Assembly (NCBI RefSeq): GCF_000332195.1
Contig: NZ_KB235922.1
Coordinates: 3,941,322 to 4,005,321 of the forward strand
Direction of reading: 5' to 3'
Source: Pleurocapsa sp. PCC 7319
GTDB taxonomy: Bacteria; Cyanobacteriota; Cyanobacteriia; Cyanobacteriales; Xenococcaceae
Length of the DNA: 64,000 bases
Position numbers and translations under genes: made by a program. Under the pieces are notes generated by a model that was given only the letters and a program-made list of their open reading frames with translations, made no database searches and had not been told where the DNA came from. Shown here piece after piece: positions 43,586 through 52,767 of the stretch. Position 1 is the stretch's first letter. Every line of letters begins with the position of its first letter.

Positions 43586-44113
43586 ATGGACAATTCAAGT
43601 TATTTAGCAACTTTAGTAACAGTTCCTACAATAGCTCTAGTGACTGTAGGCTCCTTTTCAACTCCAGGAGAAGCCTCCGAAGCAGTTGATGTCACTTGTG
43701 TTCAACAAGCTTCTGTTCCTACAGTAGTTGCAACTTTTTCTAATCAAAAACACTCACAGGTTACTCCCATCTTGTCATTTTTGCCGCAGTATTTTTCTGC
43801 AGATGATGGTTTTCGCCACTGTCAAAAAACTGCTCAAGCATTACAGGTTTTCTACGCTCAAAATCGAATGAATTATTTGGCTAGTGACACCATTGATGAG
43901 AAGCCAGTAGTATGTGCAGTGGAAAGAAGAGGTCTAAATTGCAACAGTTACGGCAGTGAAATATTATTTTCTTTGGCCAAACCAGTTAGCCCAACTGAAT
44001 TACTATATAGCATGTTAGACAGGAATTTTAAGGGTTCTCAACCTCCCTCCTCAAGAACTGTAAGTCGCATTTATACTGACTTAAGACCTTCTTGGTGGCC
44101 ATTACCCTTTTAA
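43586..44113 (+). CDS. COP23-domain protein
   Basis: 175 residues. Signal-like N-terminus (residues 1-33). The body fits the COP23 (circadian oscillating protein of 23 kDa) family: TCVQQASVPTVVATFSNQ, then a YFSADDGFRHCQKTAQALQVFY stretch, a DEKPVVCAVERRGLNC stretch and LFSLAKP. Four cysteines at 38, 79, 110 and 119 are spaced as in the family and probably form disulfides. Function of COP23 proteins is unknown; the founding member is rhythmically expressed and membrane-associated. It is divergent from tpsA. Confidence 0.85.
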   Translation: MDNSSYLATLVTVPTIALVTVGSFSTPGEASEAVDVTCVQQASVPTVVATFSNQKHSQVTPILSFLPQYFSADDGFRHCQKTAQALQVFYAQNRMNYLASDTIDEKPVVCAVERRGLNCNSYGSEILFSLAKPVSPTELLYSMLDRNFKGSQPPSSRTVSRIYTDLRPSWWPLPF

Positions 44114-44246
44114 CTGATAAGCTAATCAAGTCTGGAAATTGTCAAAACTCAACTAATTTATTGAGTCGAGTTTAAGCATATGCTACTTTAAGATACAGTT
44201 ATTAATAGAACAAAATAATCTAATTAATCTAATTGTCTATTATTAA

Positions 44247-46181
44247 TTAGTAGCATCTGTTTTTAGCTTCTACAGCTGCATCGTAGTCTGATCTTAGCTG
44301 AATGGCTTGCTCAAAAGCATCAATGCCTGCCTCAGGGTTTAACTGTGAATCGCAAAGAGTTTTGCCTAAATAAAACCAAGTTTGTGCCTGTTTTGCTTCT
44401 GTTAGTTGTTCATTATCCAGAATTTCGGTAAATTCTTTTCTAGCTTCTTGGTAACGTTTTGCTTGGGTTAAAACAATTCCTTTCCCTATCTGGGCGGCAA
44501 AATAATTAGGAGTGTATTCTAACGCACGATTATAAGTCATCAACGCCATAGCATATTGTTTTCTCCTTCTATAGCTATTGCCTAAATAAGTTAAAGCGAT
44601 CGCGAATTCGGTGCTAACAGCTTTTTTGCCTTTAGCTGCTTCCAATTCTTCTAAAATTTGGATTGACTTTTCGATTGCGGCTACAGACTCCTCATACTTT
44701 CCTAAAGCGTTAAGAGACTCACTTTTATTAATCAAAAATATCGGTTCCTTTTTATTTAGGGAGATTGCTGTCTCAAAAGCAGTAACGGCCTCATTTTCTC
44801 TTTTAAGGTTGTGGAGCGCTTCTCCTTGACAATTCCAAGCATACAAAGCCTTCGGCTCAATGATGGTTGCGGTAGAGCAAGATTCCCGCATTTCATCGTA
44901 TTGTTTTAATCCGGCTAAAGCATAACCTCTATTTGTCCAAGCTTGAAAATAATTGCTATCAACTTTCAGCAGACGATTATATTCCAGAATCGCTGGTTCA
45001 AAATCACCTTGTTTTAATAGTTCATTTCCTTTTTGAAAAGCTGTTTTGACTGCTATCCGTTTAGACATAATATTTAAAAATATCGACAATAAACTAATTA
45101 GAGCCAGTAGTAGCAGAATTGTTCTGGGTTGAAAAAAGCTAGGTCGACTTTTAGACACAGGAACTACTGCCGTCGAGTTTTCGGGAACAATAGCAATTGC
45201 GGAGATATTGTGATTAGTTAGGTTATCCAATTCTTTTTGGACCCAACTTCGATTGAACACCGATTGATATATTCGATTGGCTACTATTAGCTTTTGTCCT
45301 TGCTTGACTAATAATCCAATATTAATTAGTTCTTGCTGCTCTTGACTGTCGTCAAGCAACACCTCTTCTTCTAAAACTCGTTGATAAAGCTTGAGTAGCT
45401 TTGACGATTCGCATTGTTGATTTTTGAGCAATCGAGATTTTATGGCTATTAGATGCTGACCACTTTCCTGATTTTCCCAATCATGAATTATCTTTGTTTT
45501 GACTAAATAATCAACTTGTTGGGCAATATGGTCTTGACTATTTGAAGATTGATTGTCGGCAATGAGTCGAAATACTCTCTGAGTTAGAACAGATTGTCCT
45601 CCAGTCCAAAAAAGAACTTTTTTAAATACTTTCTCAGAATAGGCATTTTGATCCTCTAGTTTTAATAACTTGTATTTGATTTTGAGAAACTGCTCGTGTA
45701 TTTTCTGAGAATAGTCAAGTTGATTAATCGAGTTTAAAATCTTGGGTTCCGAATTCTTGGTTATAGCTCTAGTGGTATGATTCTGGTGTTTATAGTCGGA
45801 AGCAAGATATCTCAAAAAAAAGTCTACCGTCTTTTCCTTAAGCCAACCTTTAGCGATCGCTAATTCGCCAAATTTTAGCTGGGTATGCATCTGTTCTGCC
45901 AAAATAATCTGGATTTGTTGTTCGGTTAACAACGCCGCCTGTTTGAAGTATTGACCGATAGGTTGTTGTTTTTTTTTGGCTACTAAAGTCGGCCACTGCT
46001 CGGCAAAAAAATTAGCTGTCTTCGAGTTGATACTCCCTTGAGAAGCTAGAATTTCACCGATTCGTAAATTGTCATTACTTTGGCTTTGTTGTTGTAGAGC
46101 ATGCTGGAGCTGTTTATGAGAAACAAGACCAGCCAGCTGCAGAACTGCGCCAAGGGGAATGTTATTTTCTGAGTTAGACAC
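44247..46181 (-). CDS. Membrane TPR protein with AAA-associated winged-helix segment
   Basis: 644 residues from a GTG start. Residues about 1-130 form two copies of a helical repeat (LGAVLQLAGLVSHKQLQHAL; GQYFKQAALLTEQQIQIILA) resembling the N-terminal domain of GspE-type proteins. Residues about 170-330 (KVLFWTGGQSVLTQRVFRLI ... IYQSVFNRSWVQKEL) match the segment that follows the ATPase in cyanobacterial AAA-like/WD40 signalling proteins, but no Walker motifs are present. A membrane helix lies at about 350-370, then TPR units to the end. The architecture parallels the pseudokinase-TM-TPR proteins at 19-26 kb. Function unknown. Confidence 0.8.
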   Translation of the reverse strand: MSNSENNIPLGAVLQLAGLVSHKQLQHALQQQSQSNDNLRIGEILASQGSINSKTANFFAEQWPTLVAKKKQQPIGQYFKQAALLTEQQIQIILAEQMHTQLKFGELAIAKGWLKEKTVDFFLRYLASDYKHQNHTTRAITKNSEPKILNSINQLDYSQKIHEQFLKIKYKLLKLEDQNAYSEKVFKKVLFWTGGQSVLTQRVFRLIADNQSSNSQDHIAQQVDYLVKTKIIHDWENQESGQHLIAIKSRLLKNQQCESSKLLKLYQRVLEEEVLLDDSQEQQELINIGLLVKQGQKLIVANRIYQSVFNRSWVQKELDNLTNHNISAIAIVPENSTAVVPVSKSRPSFFQPRTILLLLALISLLSIFLNIMSKRIAVKTAFQKGNELLKQGDFEPAILEYNRLLKVDSNYFQAWTNRGYALAGLKQYDEMRESCSTATIIEPKALYAWNCQGEALHNLKRENEAVTAFETAISLNKKEPIFLINKSESLNALGKYEESVAAIEKSIQILEELEAAKGKKAVSTEFAIALTYLGNSYRRRKQYAMALMTYNRALEYTPNYFAAQIGKGIVLTQAKRYQEARKEFTEILDNEQLTEAKQAQTWFYLGKTLCDSQLNPEAGIDAFEQAIQLRSDYDAAVEAKNRCY

Positions 46182-46579
46182 AGTCTTTAATTTAAATCGC
46201 GAAAAATATTGTAATACTCAATTATTCTGGATGTAAGTATATTTTCATCCAAATATTCAAAAAATTATAGATTAGCCAAGTGTAATGATGTAGGTCGCAC
46301 CTCGCTAAACTCATCCTAAAAGCTTTGGCGCCGACATGCCGACATTAATGTATATAGACAACATTATAAGTCTAATATGAATTATAAACACGATAGAAAA
46401 TATTACGCAAAAAGTAAATATTTAATAAAGCTTAATCTTTTATTAAACTCAGCGTGTTTTCATAAGTTGCGCCTATGAAAAATAATTTCTAACCGAAATA
46501 AGGCTCTGAATTGCTTAAGGGCAAATTTATATTCTACAGACAACTTTAGCTCGAAAGTGACTCGGAGATATACATAATT
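46182..46579. other. Spacer upstream of the MgtC-like gene
   Basis: 398 bases between divergent genes. I looked for a magnesium or manganese riboswitch because of the downstream gene and saw no convincing structure. No gene is seen. Confidence 0.45.
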
Positions 46580-47431
46580 ATGACCATTACATGGACGACT
46601 TTTTCAATTCGCCTCCTAGTAGGATTTTTATTGGGTATGGGTATTGGTATTGAAAGACAATGGCTCAAAACTAGAGCGGTGCTAAAAACCAATGTACTAG
46701 TAACCCTCGGAGCAGCAATTTTTGTCATGCTCTCGATTATGACTCCAGGTGATGCCAGCCCTACCAGAATATCCGCACAAATAGTATCTGGAGTTGGTTT
46801 TTTAGGTGGTGGTGTTATTTTGCGTGAAGGAGCAAGTGTTCGAGGAATTAACACCGCAGCAACTCTTTGGTGTGCGGCAGCGATTGGTACCTTGGTAGGC
46901 TCCGGTTACTTAGTACATGCGTATCTCAGCACGATAGCGGTTGTTGGGGCTAATTTATTATTAAGACCACTAGTGGAGGCTTTTAAGCAGCAGACCGATG
47001 CTCAAGTAAATCGTTGGCCTCAAAATAAAACCTGGCAATCAGAAAAAAACAGTAAATCTTCATCAGTAACTGCTCAAAAATCAAACTCCCCTCAGATATA
47101 TGACTTAACTGTTCCTGGTGTTCAGCTTGCTCCTGTAGGTAATTCTAATCAATACAGCTGTCACTTAATCTGCTTTCGAGAAGTCGAGACCAAAGTGCTT
47201 ACGTTAATGGTTAAATTTGCTAGAGAACGAAATTTAATTGTTGTAGGGATGCAAAGCAGAAATATTAATCATGGAGTAAGGTCTGGAGAAATACGAGTAG
47301 AGATTAACGCCAATTTTGAATCTCAAGATATTCAAGTTAAGTTAGAAGATTTAGAGGAAATTGTGAGCTTGCTAAAAGCTGAAGCCAAGGTCACATCAAT
47401 TGCCTGGCAATTATTATCAGTCAATACTTAG
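46580..47431 (+). CDS. MgtC/SapB-family membrane protein
   Basis: 283 residues. Four or five hydrophobic segments in the first 140 residues include the hallmark stretches RLLVGFLLGMGIGIERQW, LVTLGAAIFVML, RISAQIVSGVGFLGGGVIL and GINTAATLWCAAAIGTLVGSG. A cytoplasmic C-terminal domain of about 120 residues looks ACT-like. MgtC proteins affect magnesium homeostasis, and in some bacteria F1F0 ATPase activity and acid survival; the role here is inferred from family only. It stands alone. Confidence 0.9.
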   Translation: MTITWTTFSIRLLVGFLLGMGIGIERQWLKTRAVLKTNVLVTLGAAIFVMLSIMTPGDASPTRISAQIVSGVGFLGGGVILREGASVRGINTAATLWCAAAIGTLVGSGYLVHAYLSTIAVVGANLLLRPLVEAFKQQTDAQVNRWPQNKTWQSEKNSKSSSVTAQKSNSPQIYDLTVPGVQLAPVGNSNQYSCHLICFREVETKVLTLMVKFARERNLIVVGMQSRNINHGVRSGEIRVEINANFESQDIQVKLEDLEEIVSLLKAEAKVTSIAWQLLSVNT

Positions 47432-48007
47432 AATTGAATATTTAAATTATTAATATTTAGGATCTTTTACTTAATCCTACTTTAAAAAAAATTTATACAT
47501 TTAGATAAATAATCAAAGTAATTAACTTGATCGATATCAGTCTAATCAGCATACTCGTCTGCAATTACCAAGGAGCTCTTTGGTAGAAATCACGGTTGCG
47601 CCTTTGATATGTTTAAGCTTAGATTAAAGGATGTTGAGTATAATTGATTTTGTAGTGCTAAAAATATTATAATTCTGTACAAACTCTAAAGTGTAATTTT
47701 TTTTAGAATTATCTTCTACAACTTTTATGCAATAAAAGACGTTCACAAATTCTCATCGGGTTTGTTGTCATAGTGTTTTGGCGACAGGTTTGTTGATTAT
47801 GTATTCTATGTATTCACATTCTTGATTGCCATTAATCAGGGCTTGTAGTTCGGGAAGTGCATATCTTACTTACTCTTTATTTTAAGTATAGCGACATAAC
47901 CTCAGCTTGAAAGTATCTCTCTCACACAAAAATACTTTAAGGCTTACTGGTTTCCGTATTCAGCTCAAAGCAACATATTACTTGGTCTAAATTGGTCATC
48001 TATTATA
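47432..48007. other. Spacer upstream of the binding-protein gene
   Basis: 576 bases. It contains an imperfect 18-base palindrome at 47567-47584 centred on GAGCTC. No gene, tRNA or terminator is recognised. Confidence 0.4.
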
Positions 48008-49483
48008 ATGATAAATAAGCGAATCAATATCACTCAAAAAAACTTTTTACTTTTTTTATATATTGTTATTCTGGGTTTATTTGGTCCAGTTGTTTATTGG
48101 GTTAGCAACCACAACACCCAACTCCCATTTACAGGAAAAGCTGAGAAAAACCCGATTCAAAAGCGAATGAGTATTGGAGAGAAAATACTCGTTAAAGCTA
48201 ACAACGATGCAGCTAAACAGGAAGGGATAACTGCATTTGCTGGTGGTGACTATGTTCTTGCCATCGAAAAGTTTCAATCTGCTCTTAAAAGGGTTCGCAA
48301 TGATCCTGAAACTCGCATTTATCTTAATAATGCCATTGCTGCCACAACAGAATCTCCATTTAGGATTGGGGTTAGTGTACCCATCGGCGGAAATCTTAAT
48401 GTTGCTCAGGAAATCTTAAGGGGAGTTGCTCAATCCCAAGATAAGATTAATCGTAATGGCGGTGTTGGCGGTAAGTTAATGATGGTTGAAATTGCCAACG
48501 ATGATAACAATCCAGAAGTAGCTCAACAAGTCGCCCAAAAATTTGTGCGGGATCAGAAAATCTTGGCAGTAGTAGGTCACAACGATAGTAACGCTTCTAT
48601 TGCTGCAGCTCCTATTTATCAAGATGGGGGATTAGTGATGATTACTCCCACCAGTTCTGCCGAAACATTAACAGCAATGGGAAATCATATTTTTCGTGCC
48701 ACTCCTAGTACCAGAAATTTAGCTGATACTCTAGCTAATTATGCAGTCAATGTTGCTGGAAGCGAGAACGTCGCCATGTGTGTCGATTCTGATTCTCAGG
48801 TTAGTGTCTCGTTCAAAGAGAATTTTACCTGGGCAGTATACAATTATGGCGGTAAGATTGCCCCATTCGATTGTGATTTGGCAGCAGCAGATTTTTCTCC
48901 AGAAGAAATTCCTTCCCAAGCTATTAGTCTTGGTGCAGATACATTGTTATTGGCTCCTTCAGTTCGTAAAGTCAAGAAAGCGCTGGAAATAGCTTCAGAT
49001 AATGACGATCGCTTGACTTTGCTAGGAAATCATTCCTTAAATACTTATAGTACTCTTAAGGATGGACAGAATGATGTAAGTGGGATGGTTCTCTCTGTAC
49101 CTTGGTATCAAAAAGCAATAGCTAGAAATTCTTTTATTGTTAATGCACAGGAATTTTGGGGGGGAGGAGTCAATTGGCGTACGGCAATGGCATATGATGC
49201 AACCCAAACTGTCTCTCAAGCGATCGCATCTGGTGCAGAGCGTCAAAATTTACAACAAACTCTAGCTAATCCCGAGTTTTCCACTCAAGGGGCTACTTCA
49301 GAAATTAGCTTTTTGCCATCGGGCGATCGCAATTTACAAGGAGGTCTGGTCAAAATCAAGCCAGGTAAAAAATCGGGAACTGGTTATGATTTTGTACCAT
49401 TAAATATGGATCAGATTATCGAAGCAGCCCCTAAACCAAGCCCAAAAGGTGCCACCACCAACCCCCGAGTAAAGTCCAAATGA
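48008..49483 (+). CDS. Membrane-anchored type 1 periplasmic binding protein (Leu/Ile/Val-like)
   Basis: 491 residues. An N-terminal membrane anchor (about 13-34) is followed by a TPR-like pair of helices (about 60-110), then a type 1 binding fold: FRIGVSVPIGGNLNVAQEIL, ILAVVGHNDSNASIAAAPIY, GLVMITPTSSAETLT, HIFRATPSTRNLADTLANYA. No lipobox. No ABC permease or ATPase is nearby, so it may be a sensor or stand-alone receptor rather than part of a transporter. Its last 53 bases overlap the 3' end of the convergent DASS gene. Confidence 0.87.
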   Translation: MINKRINITQKNFLLFLYIVILGLFGPVVYWVSNHNTQLPFTGKAEKNPIQKRMSIGEKILVKANNDAAKQEGITAFAGGDYVLAIEKFQSALKRVRNDPETRIYLNNAIAATTESPFRIGVSVPIGGNLNVAQEILRGVAQSQDKINRNGGVGGKLMMVEIANDDNNPEVAQQVAQKFVRDQKILAVVGHNDSNASIAAAPIYQDGGLVMITPTSSAETLTAMGNHIFRATPSTRNLADTLANYAVNVAGSENVAMCVDSDSQVSVSFKENFTWAVYNYGGKIAPFDCDLAAADFSPEEIPSQAISLGADTLLLAPSVRKVKKALEIASDNDDRLTLLGNHSLNTYSTLKDGQNDVSGMVLSVPWYQKAIARNSFIVNAQEFWGGGVNWRTAMAYDATQTVSQAIASGAERQNLQQTLANPEFSTQGATSEISFLPSGDRNLQGGLVKIKPGKKSGTGYDFVPLNMDQIIEAAPKPSPKGATTNPRVKSK

Positions 49484-51077
49484 TCAAGTAAGCTAGACTT
49501 AAGTAAAATCCTAGTATGCACCAAGTGGCAGCATCTACATATCCCGCACCAAAATAAATTGGTGCTTCGGCAGTGCCATAATGAGTTAAACAGCCTGATA
49601 GATTAATTAAGAAAGCTAAAACCAGGGCAGCATACATTGGTGGTGTTCCCAAAGAAATAGCTACGGATAAAAAAGCAGGAAACATCGCGCTGGCACGGGC
49701 AGCTTTACTAGCAAAAAAGTAATTGCTATAAAAGTAAACCAAGCTTAAACAGGCAAAAGCTACTTGCCACCATAAATTCTCAATGGCACTGCCAATTACA
49801 TTACTTACCCAACCAATAAAGCCAAACTGACTGAGAAAAGTTGCCATCATCAGCAAGATAGAAAACCAAATAAAAATATCCCAGGCTTTTTGTTCTTGTG
49901 TAATATCCTTCCAGGTTAATACTCCAGTAGCTAGAAGTAAAATAACTCCAATCAAACTGGTAGTGACACTTTCTATGCCCCAAAGCTGATTACCCCATCC
50001 CCAAAGTACCAGCAAGACTATGAATATGACAATCATTGACCATTCTGATGGTCTGATTTTCCCCATTTTCTTGAGCTTATCTTGAGCTATTTGTGGAGCG
50101 TCTGGAGTAGATCTTAGCTGTGGTGGATAAAACCAATAAACTATTAGAGGCATTGCGATTAAGCTAATCACTCCAGGTAATAATGCTGCCAAAGCCCAAG
50201 TTATCCAATCTATTTGCACGCCGGCAATTTCATCAGCCAACTGTGCCATTAGAGGATTTGCCACCATTGCTGTTAGAAATAAGGCAGTAGTAATTTGAGT
50301 TCCCTGATAGGCTGTAGTCATTAAAAAAGAACCAATTTTACGTTCTGTGCCATCATAAGGCTCGCTGTCAAAAGCTGTTGCCAATGATTTGACAATCGGA
50401 AAAATCACACCACCGCCTCTAGCATTACCACTGGGCATTACAGGGGATAAAATTAAATCTGTAATTAACAAGCCATAACTCAACAGCAAAGTATTTTTGC
50501 CGAAGATAGTAATAAATAAATAGGCAATACGGGTTCCCAAACCAGTTTTGATAATTGCGCGGGCAACCAGAAATGAGCAAACTGTAAGCCAAGCGGTTTT
50601 GTGACTAAAACCACTTAATCCTTGCTCAATAGTAAGGGTATCAGTAATGACGGAGACAGTTAAAGCAATTACTGCCACTGCACCGATAGGTAATGGTTTG
50701 GTGATGAAGCCAATAATAGTAGCCAAAAAAATCGCCAATAAATGCCATGCTTGCTCGTTGACTCCTTCAGGAGATGGTATGAACCAGAGCAAAATACCGA
50801 CAAAAAGGGGAAATATAAAGGACTTAGGACGATTTACTTCCTCCCCAATCTCAATAAATCCCAATTTGCGATTAATTAGCCAACCAAAGCTGGGCAAGAT
50901 TAGTAAATAATCTGCCCATGAATGCTTATTCAGTTTAAGCTGATCGACTATTACTTGCTGCTTATCTTGATGACTGGTGACTTTTACTGGAAGATATTTA
51001 TGATGTATTTGTGAACGCAAAGACTTTCGAGACCCTTTGCTCTGACTAGATCTTTCACCTGTATCAAGAGGCTTCAT
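49431..51077 (-). CDS. DASS-family (SLC13) anion/dicarboxylate transporter
   Basis: 548 residues from ATG 51075-51077; a TTG 16 codons earlier is in frame but adds an unlikely segment. An 80-residue hydrophilic N-terminus precedes about twelve hydrophobic segments. Family features are SPVMPSGNARGGGVIFPIVKSLA (a substrate/sodium motif) and the second repeat LSGCLTHYGTAEAPIYFGAGYV. Related to 2-oxoglutarate/malate and citrate carriers; substrate may be dicarboxylates or sulfate. It converges on the binding-protein gene with a 53-base overlap. Confidence 0.9.
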   Translation of the reverse strand: MKPLDTGERSSQSKGSRKSLRSQIHHKYLPVKVTSHQDKQQVIVDQLKLNKHSWADYLLILPSFGWLINRKLGFIEIGEEVNRPKSFIFPLFVGILLWFIPSPEGVNEQAWHLLAIFLATIIGFITKPLPIGAVAVIALTVSVITDTLTIEQGLSGFSHKTAWLTVCSFLVARAIIKTGLGTRIAYLFITIFGKNTLLLSYGLLITDLILSPVMPSGNARGGGVIFPIVKSLATAFDSEPYDGTERKIGSFLMTTAYQGTQITTALFLTAMVANPLMAQLADEIAGVQIDWITWALAALLPGVISLIAMPLIVYWFYPPQLRSTPDAPQIAQDKLKKMGKIRPSEWSMIVIFIVLLVLWGWGNQLWGIESVTTSLIGVILLLATGVLTWKDITQEQKAWDIFIWFSILLMMATFLSQFGFIGWVSNVIGSAIENLWWQVAFACLSLVYFYSNYFFASKAARASAMFPAFLSVAISLGTPPMYAALVLAFLINLSGCLTHYGTAEAPIYFGAGYVDAATWCILGFYLSLAYLIIWTLLGGWWWHLLGLV

Positions 51078-51166
51078 GAAAATAAAAATAATTAATGCGA
51101 CACAATACTGCTCCGATACTCCCAATTTTCTAGTTTTGATTCTGTAGAATTACCCCAGAGATTTTT

Positions 51167-52450
51167 CTAACTTGCTATTGGCATTAAGTCAGCTTGTTTG
51201 TTAAAAGTTTTATCTTGAGTAAATACTTGGTCTATTGTCATAGCGGACGCATTAACTCGCAGTAGATGGACTAGCAGATTAGAAAACTGTAATTTATCCA
51301 CTACGCTACTTTGGCAGACATCGTCAGTTAAAGTTAACATGCTACACCCCGAAGGATGTTCTAAGGTGAGAATGTTGGATTTATCATCAGAGATATTGAG
51401 GTTATAGTCTTGACCCAGTTTCAGTAACTCACTCAAGCTCAATAGTGTTGGGACATTAATTTGGGCAATCTGTGCCATTTCTACAGGTGCAGTAATCAAG
51501 CTTATTTCTCCTGGTTTGCGTTGCGAAAAGTCTTGCGCGAGGGAAGGCAGATGACTTTGACTACCTGGAGCTGTGATATAGGCATAAATCCCTTGTTCTG
51601 TGGGTAAATCCTCTGCCTTGATGCCGTAGGTGCCAAAAACATGATTGATCTCTGCAATGACAGTTTTAATTAGGCTATTGGTGTAGTGATTAGAGGTCAA
51701 ATCAGCAATTACCCTACCAGTCAAAGCGGAAAGAACATTAGTAGTAACATTAACAGCTAATTTATTGCATACTGCTGTACGAATTTTATTGGTGTAACTG
51801 GCAGCAACTCCATATTGAGAAAATAAATCACATAGGCGTTGAATTGTGACTTGTAGTTTCAAGTTACGACTATCTTTTTTTGTTAAACCTAAAATTAGTT
51901 TGGGTGGTTTTTTGACTTGGACTTTCCCATCTTTATTTCTCTGACAGGGTGCTTTAACCACACAGCCCACTAAAATGCGATCGCTCAAAGCTCGATACAG
52001 AGCACCGTTTTGATCGACACTATCCAAATAACGACGGCAACTAAGTTGATTAACTAGATTGTCGTTGAGTGAAGATAAGTAAATATCATTGTCAAACCAC
52101 CAGTAAGGAATCCCATTTTGCGCGTGAATCAAAATAGTGTCTGGAGTTGAATGAGATTGGATATAGGAAGTAACCCTTATTAGATCGTTACTCTTAAGAG
52201 CAACTATAATAATGTCGAATTTTTCACTTAAGTATGTTGCGGTATCTGTAAAATTGACATTGGGATGTAGGGGAGAAATCCAGAGCCTTTCCCCGTTAGC
52301 ATAATATAGCTGTAATCCTTGATTTTGCAGTCTTTGAGTATATGTACTATTGGGTTTTCCCGCAAACGTGACTTTTAAACCTGCTTTGATGAGAGAAGCT
52401 CCCATTAATGCTCCGACAGAACCAGCACCGATAACTAAAATGTTATTCAT
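51167..52450 (-). CDS. Ketopantoate reductase-like protein (PanE/ApbA family)
   Basis: 427 residues. The N-terminal NAD(P)-binding motif is GAGSVGALMG (residues 8-17), followed by FDIIIVALKSND. The C-terminal helical domain has the family region KLAVNVTTNVLSALTG. Known ketopantoate reductases have about 300 residues; this protein has an insertion at about 130-210 and a C-terminal extension of about 60 residues, so it may act on a different 2-keto acid. The 2-dehydropantoate reaction is only one possibility. It lies 89 bases upstream of the DASS start, same strand. Confidence 0.82.
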   Translation of the reverse strand: MNNILVIGAGSVGALMGASLIKAGLKVTFAGKPNSTYTQRLQNQGLQLYYANGERLWISPLHPNVNFTDTATYLSEKFDIIIVALKSNDLIRVTSYIQSHSTPDTILIHAQNGIPYWWFDNDIYLSSLNDNLVNQLSCRRYLDSVDQNGALYRALSDRILVGCVVKAPCQRNKDGKVQVKKPPKLILGLTKKDSRNLKLQVTIQRLCDLFSQYGVAASYTNKIRTAVCNKLAVNVTTNVLSALTGRVIADLTSNHYTNSLIKTVIAEINHVFGTYGIKAEDLPTEQGIYAYITAPGSQSHLPSLAQDFSQRKPGEISLITAPVEMAQIAQINVPTLLSLSELLKLGQDYNLNISDDKSNILTLEHPSGCSMLTLTDDVCQSSVVDKLQFSNLLVHLLRVNASAMTIDQVFTQDKTFNKQADLMPIAS

Positions 52451-52539
52451 TGATTTTATATTATGTTTTTTGCCAATAGTTATTCACAACTGCAAACGAA
52501 CTGCTAAGGCCATCCTAATTAATAGATTCTTGGGCTGAC

Positions 52540-52767
52540 TTAGCTTAAGAAAGAAAGAGATTTTTGCCGAGAACCAACTTTTTTAGTGGGTACATTCCGG
52601 CGTTGGAAATCGCTCATGGCGATCGCATAAGTCAAAATGGGATGAGTGACGATTAGTTCTGCTAATTCTGCGTCTTTGGCAGCTTCAATTTCAGCACAAC
52701 TAAGTAAATAAACTTGTTCTGCGGCAGATAAAAGATCTAGATATTCAGAATACTTAAGCTGCGGCAT
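52540..52767 (-). CDS. Small protein of unknown function with NtcA-type promoter
   Basis: 75 residues, no signal peptide or membrane segment: an acidic helical N-terminal half (YLDLLSAAEQVYLLSCAEIEAAKDAELAELI), then a basic C-terminus (RRNVPTKKVGSRQKSLSFLS). I recognise no family. It ends 89 bases before the panE-like start on the same strand. Upstream are two GTAN8TAC sites and a correctly spaced TAN3T box, so it may be nitrogen-regulated. Small NtcA-controlled proteins are known as enzyme or PII regulators in cyanobacteria, but nothing in this sequence matches the ones I know. Confidence 0.65.
   Translation of the reverse strand: MPQLKYSEYLDLLSAAEQVYLLSCAEIEAAKDAELAELIVTHPILTYAIAMSDFQRRNVPTKKVGSRQKSLSFLS

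Noticed and set aside
46182-46579. Possible magnesium or manganese riboswitch upstream of the MgtC-like gene
   Set aside because: No conserved core motif or stable multi-stem fold was found by eye.
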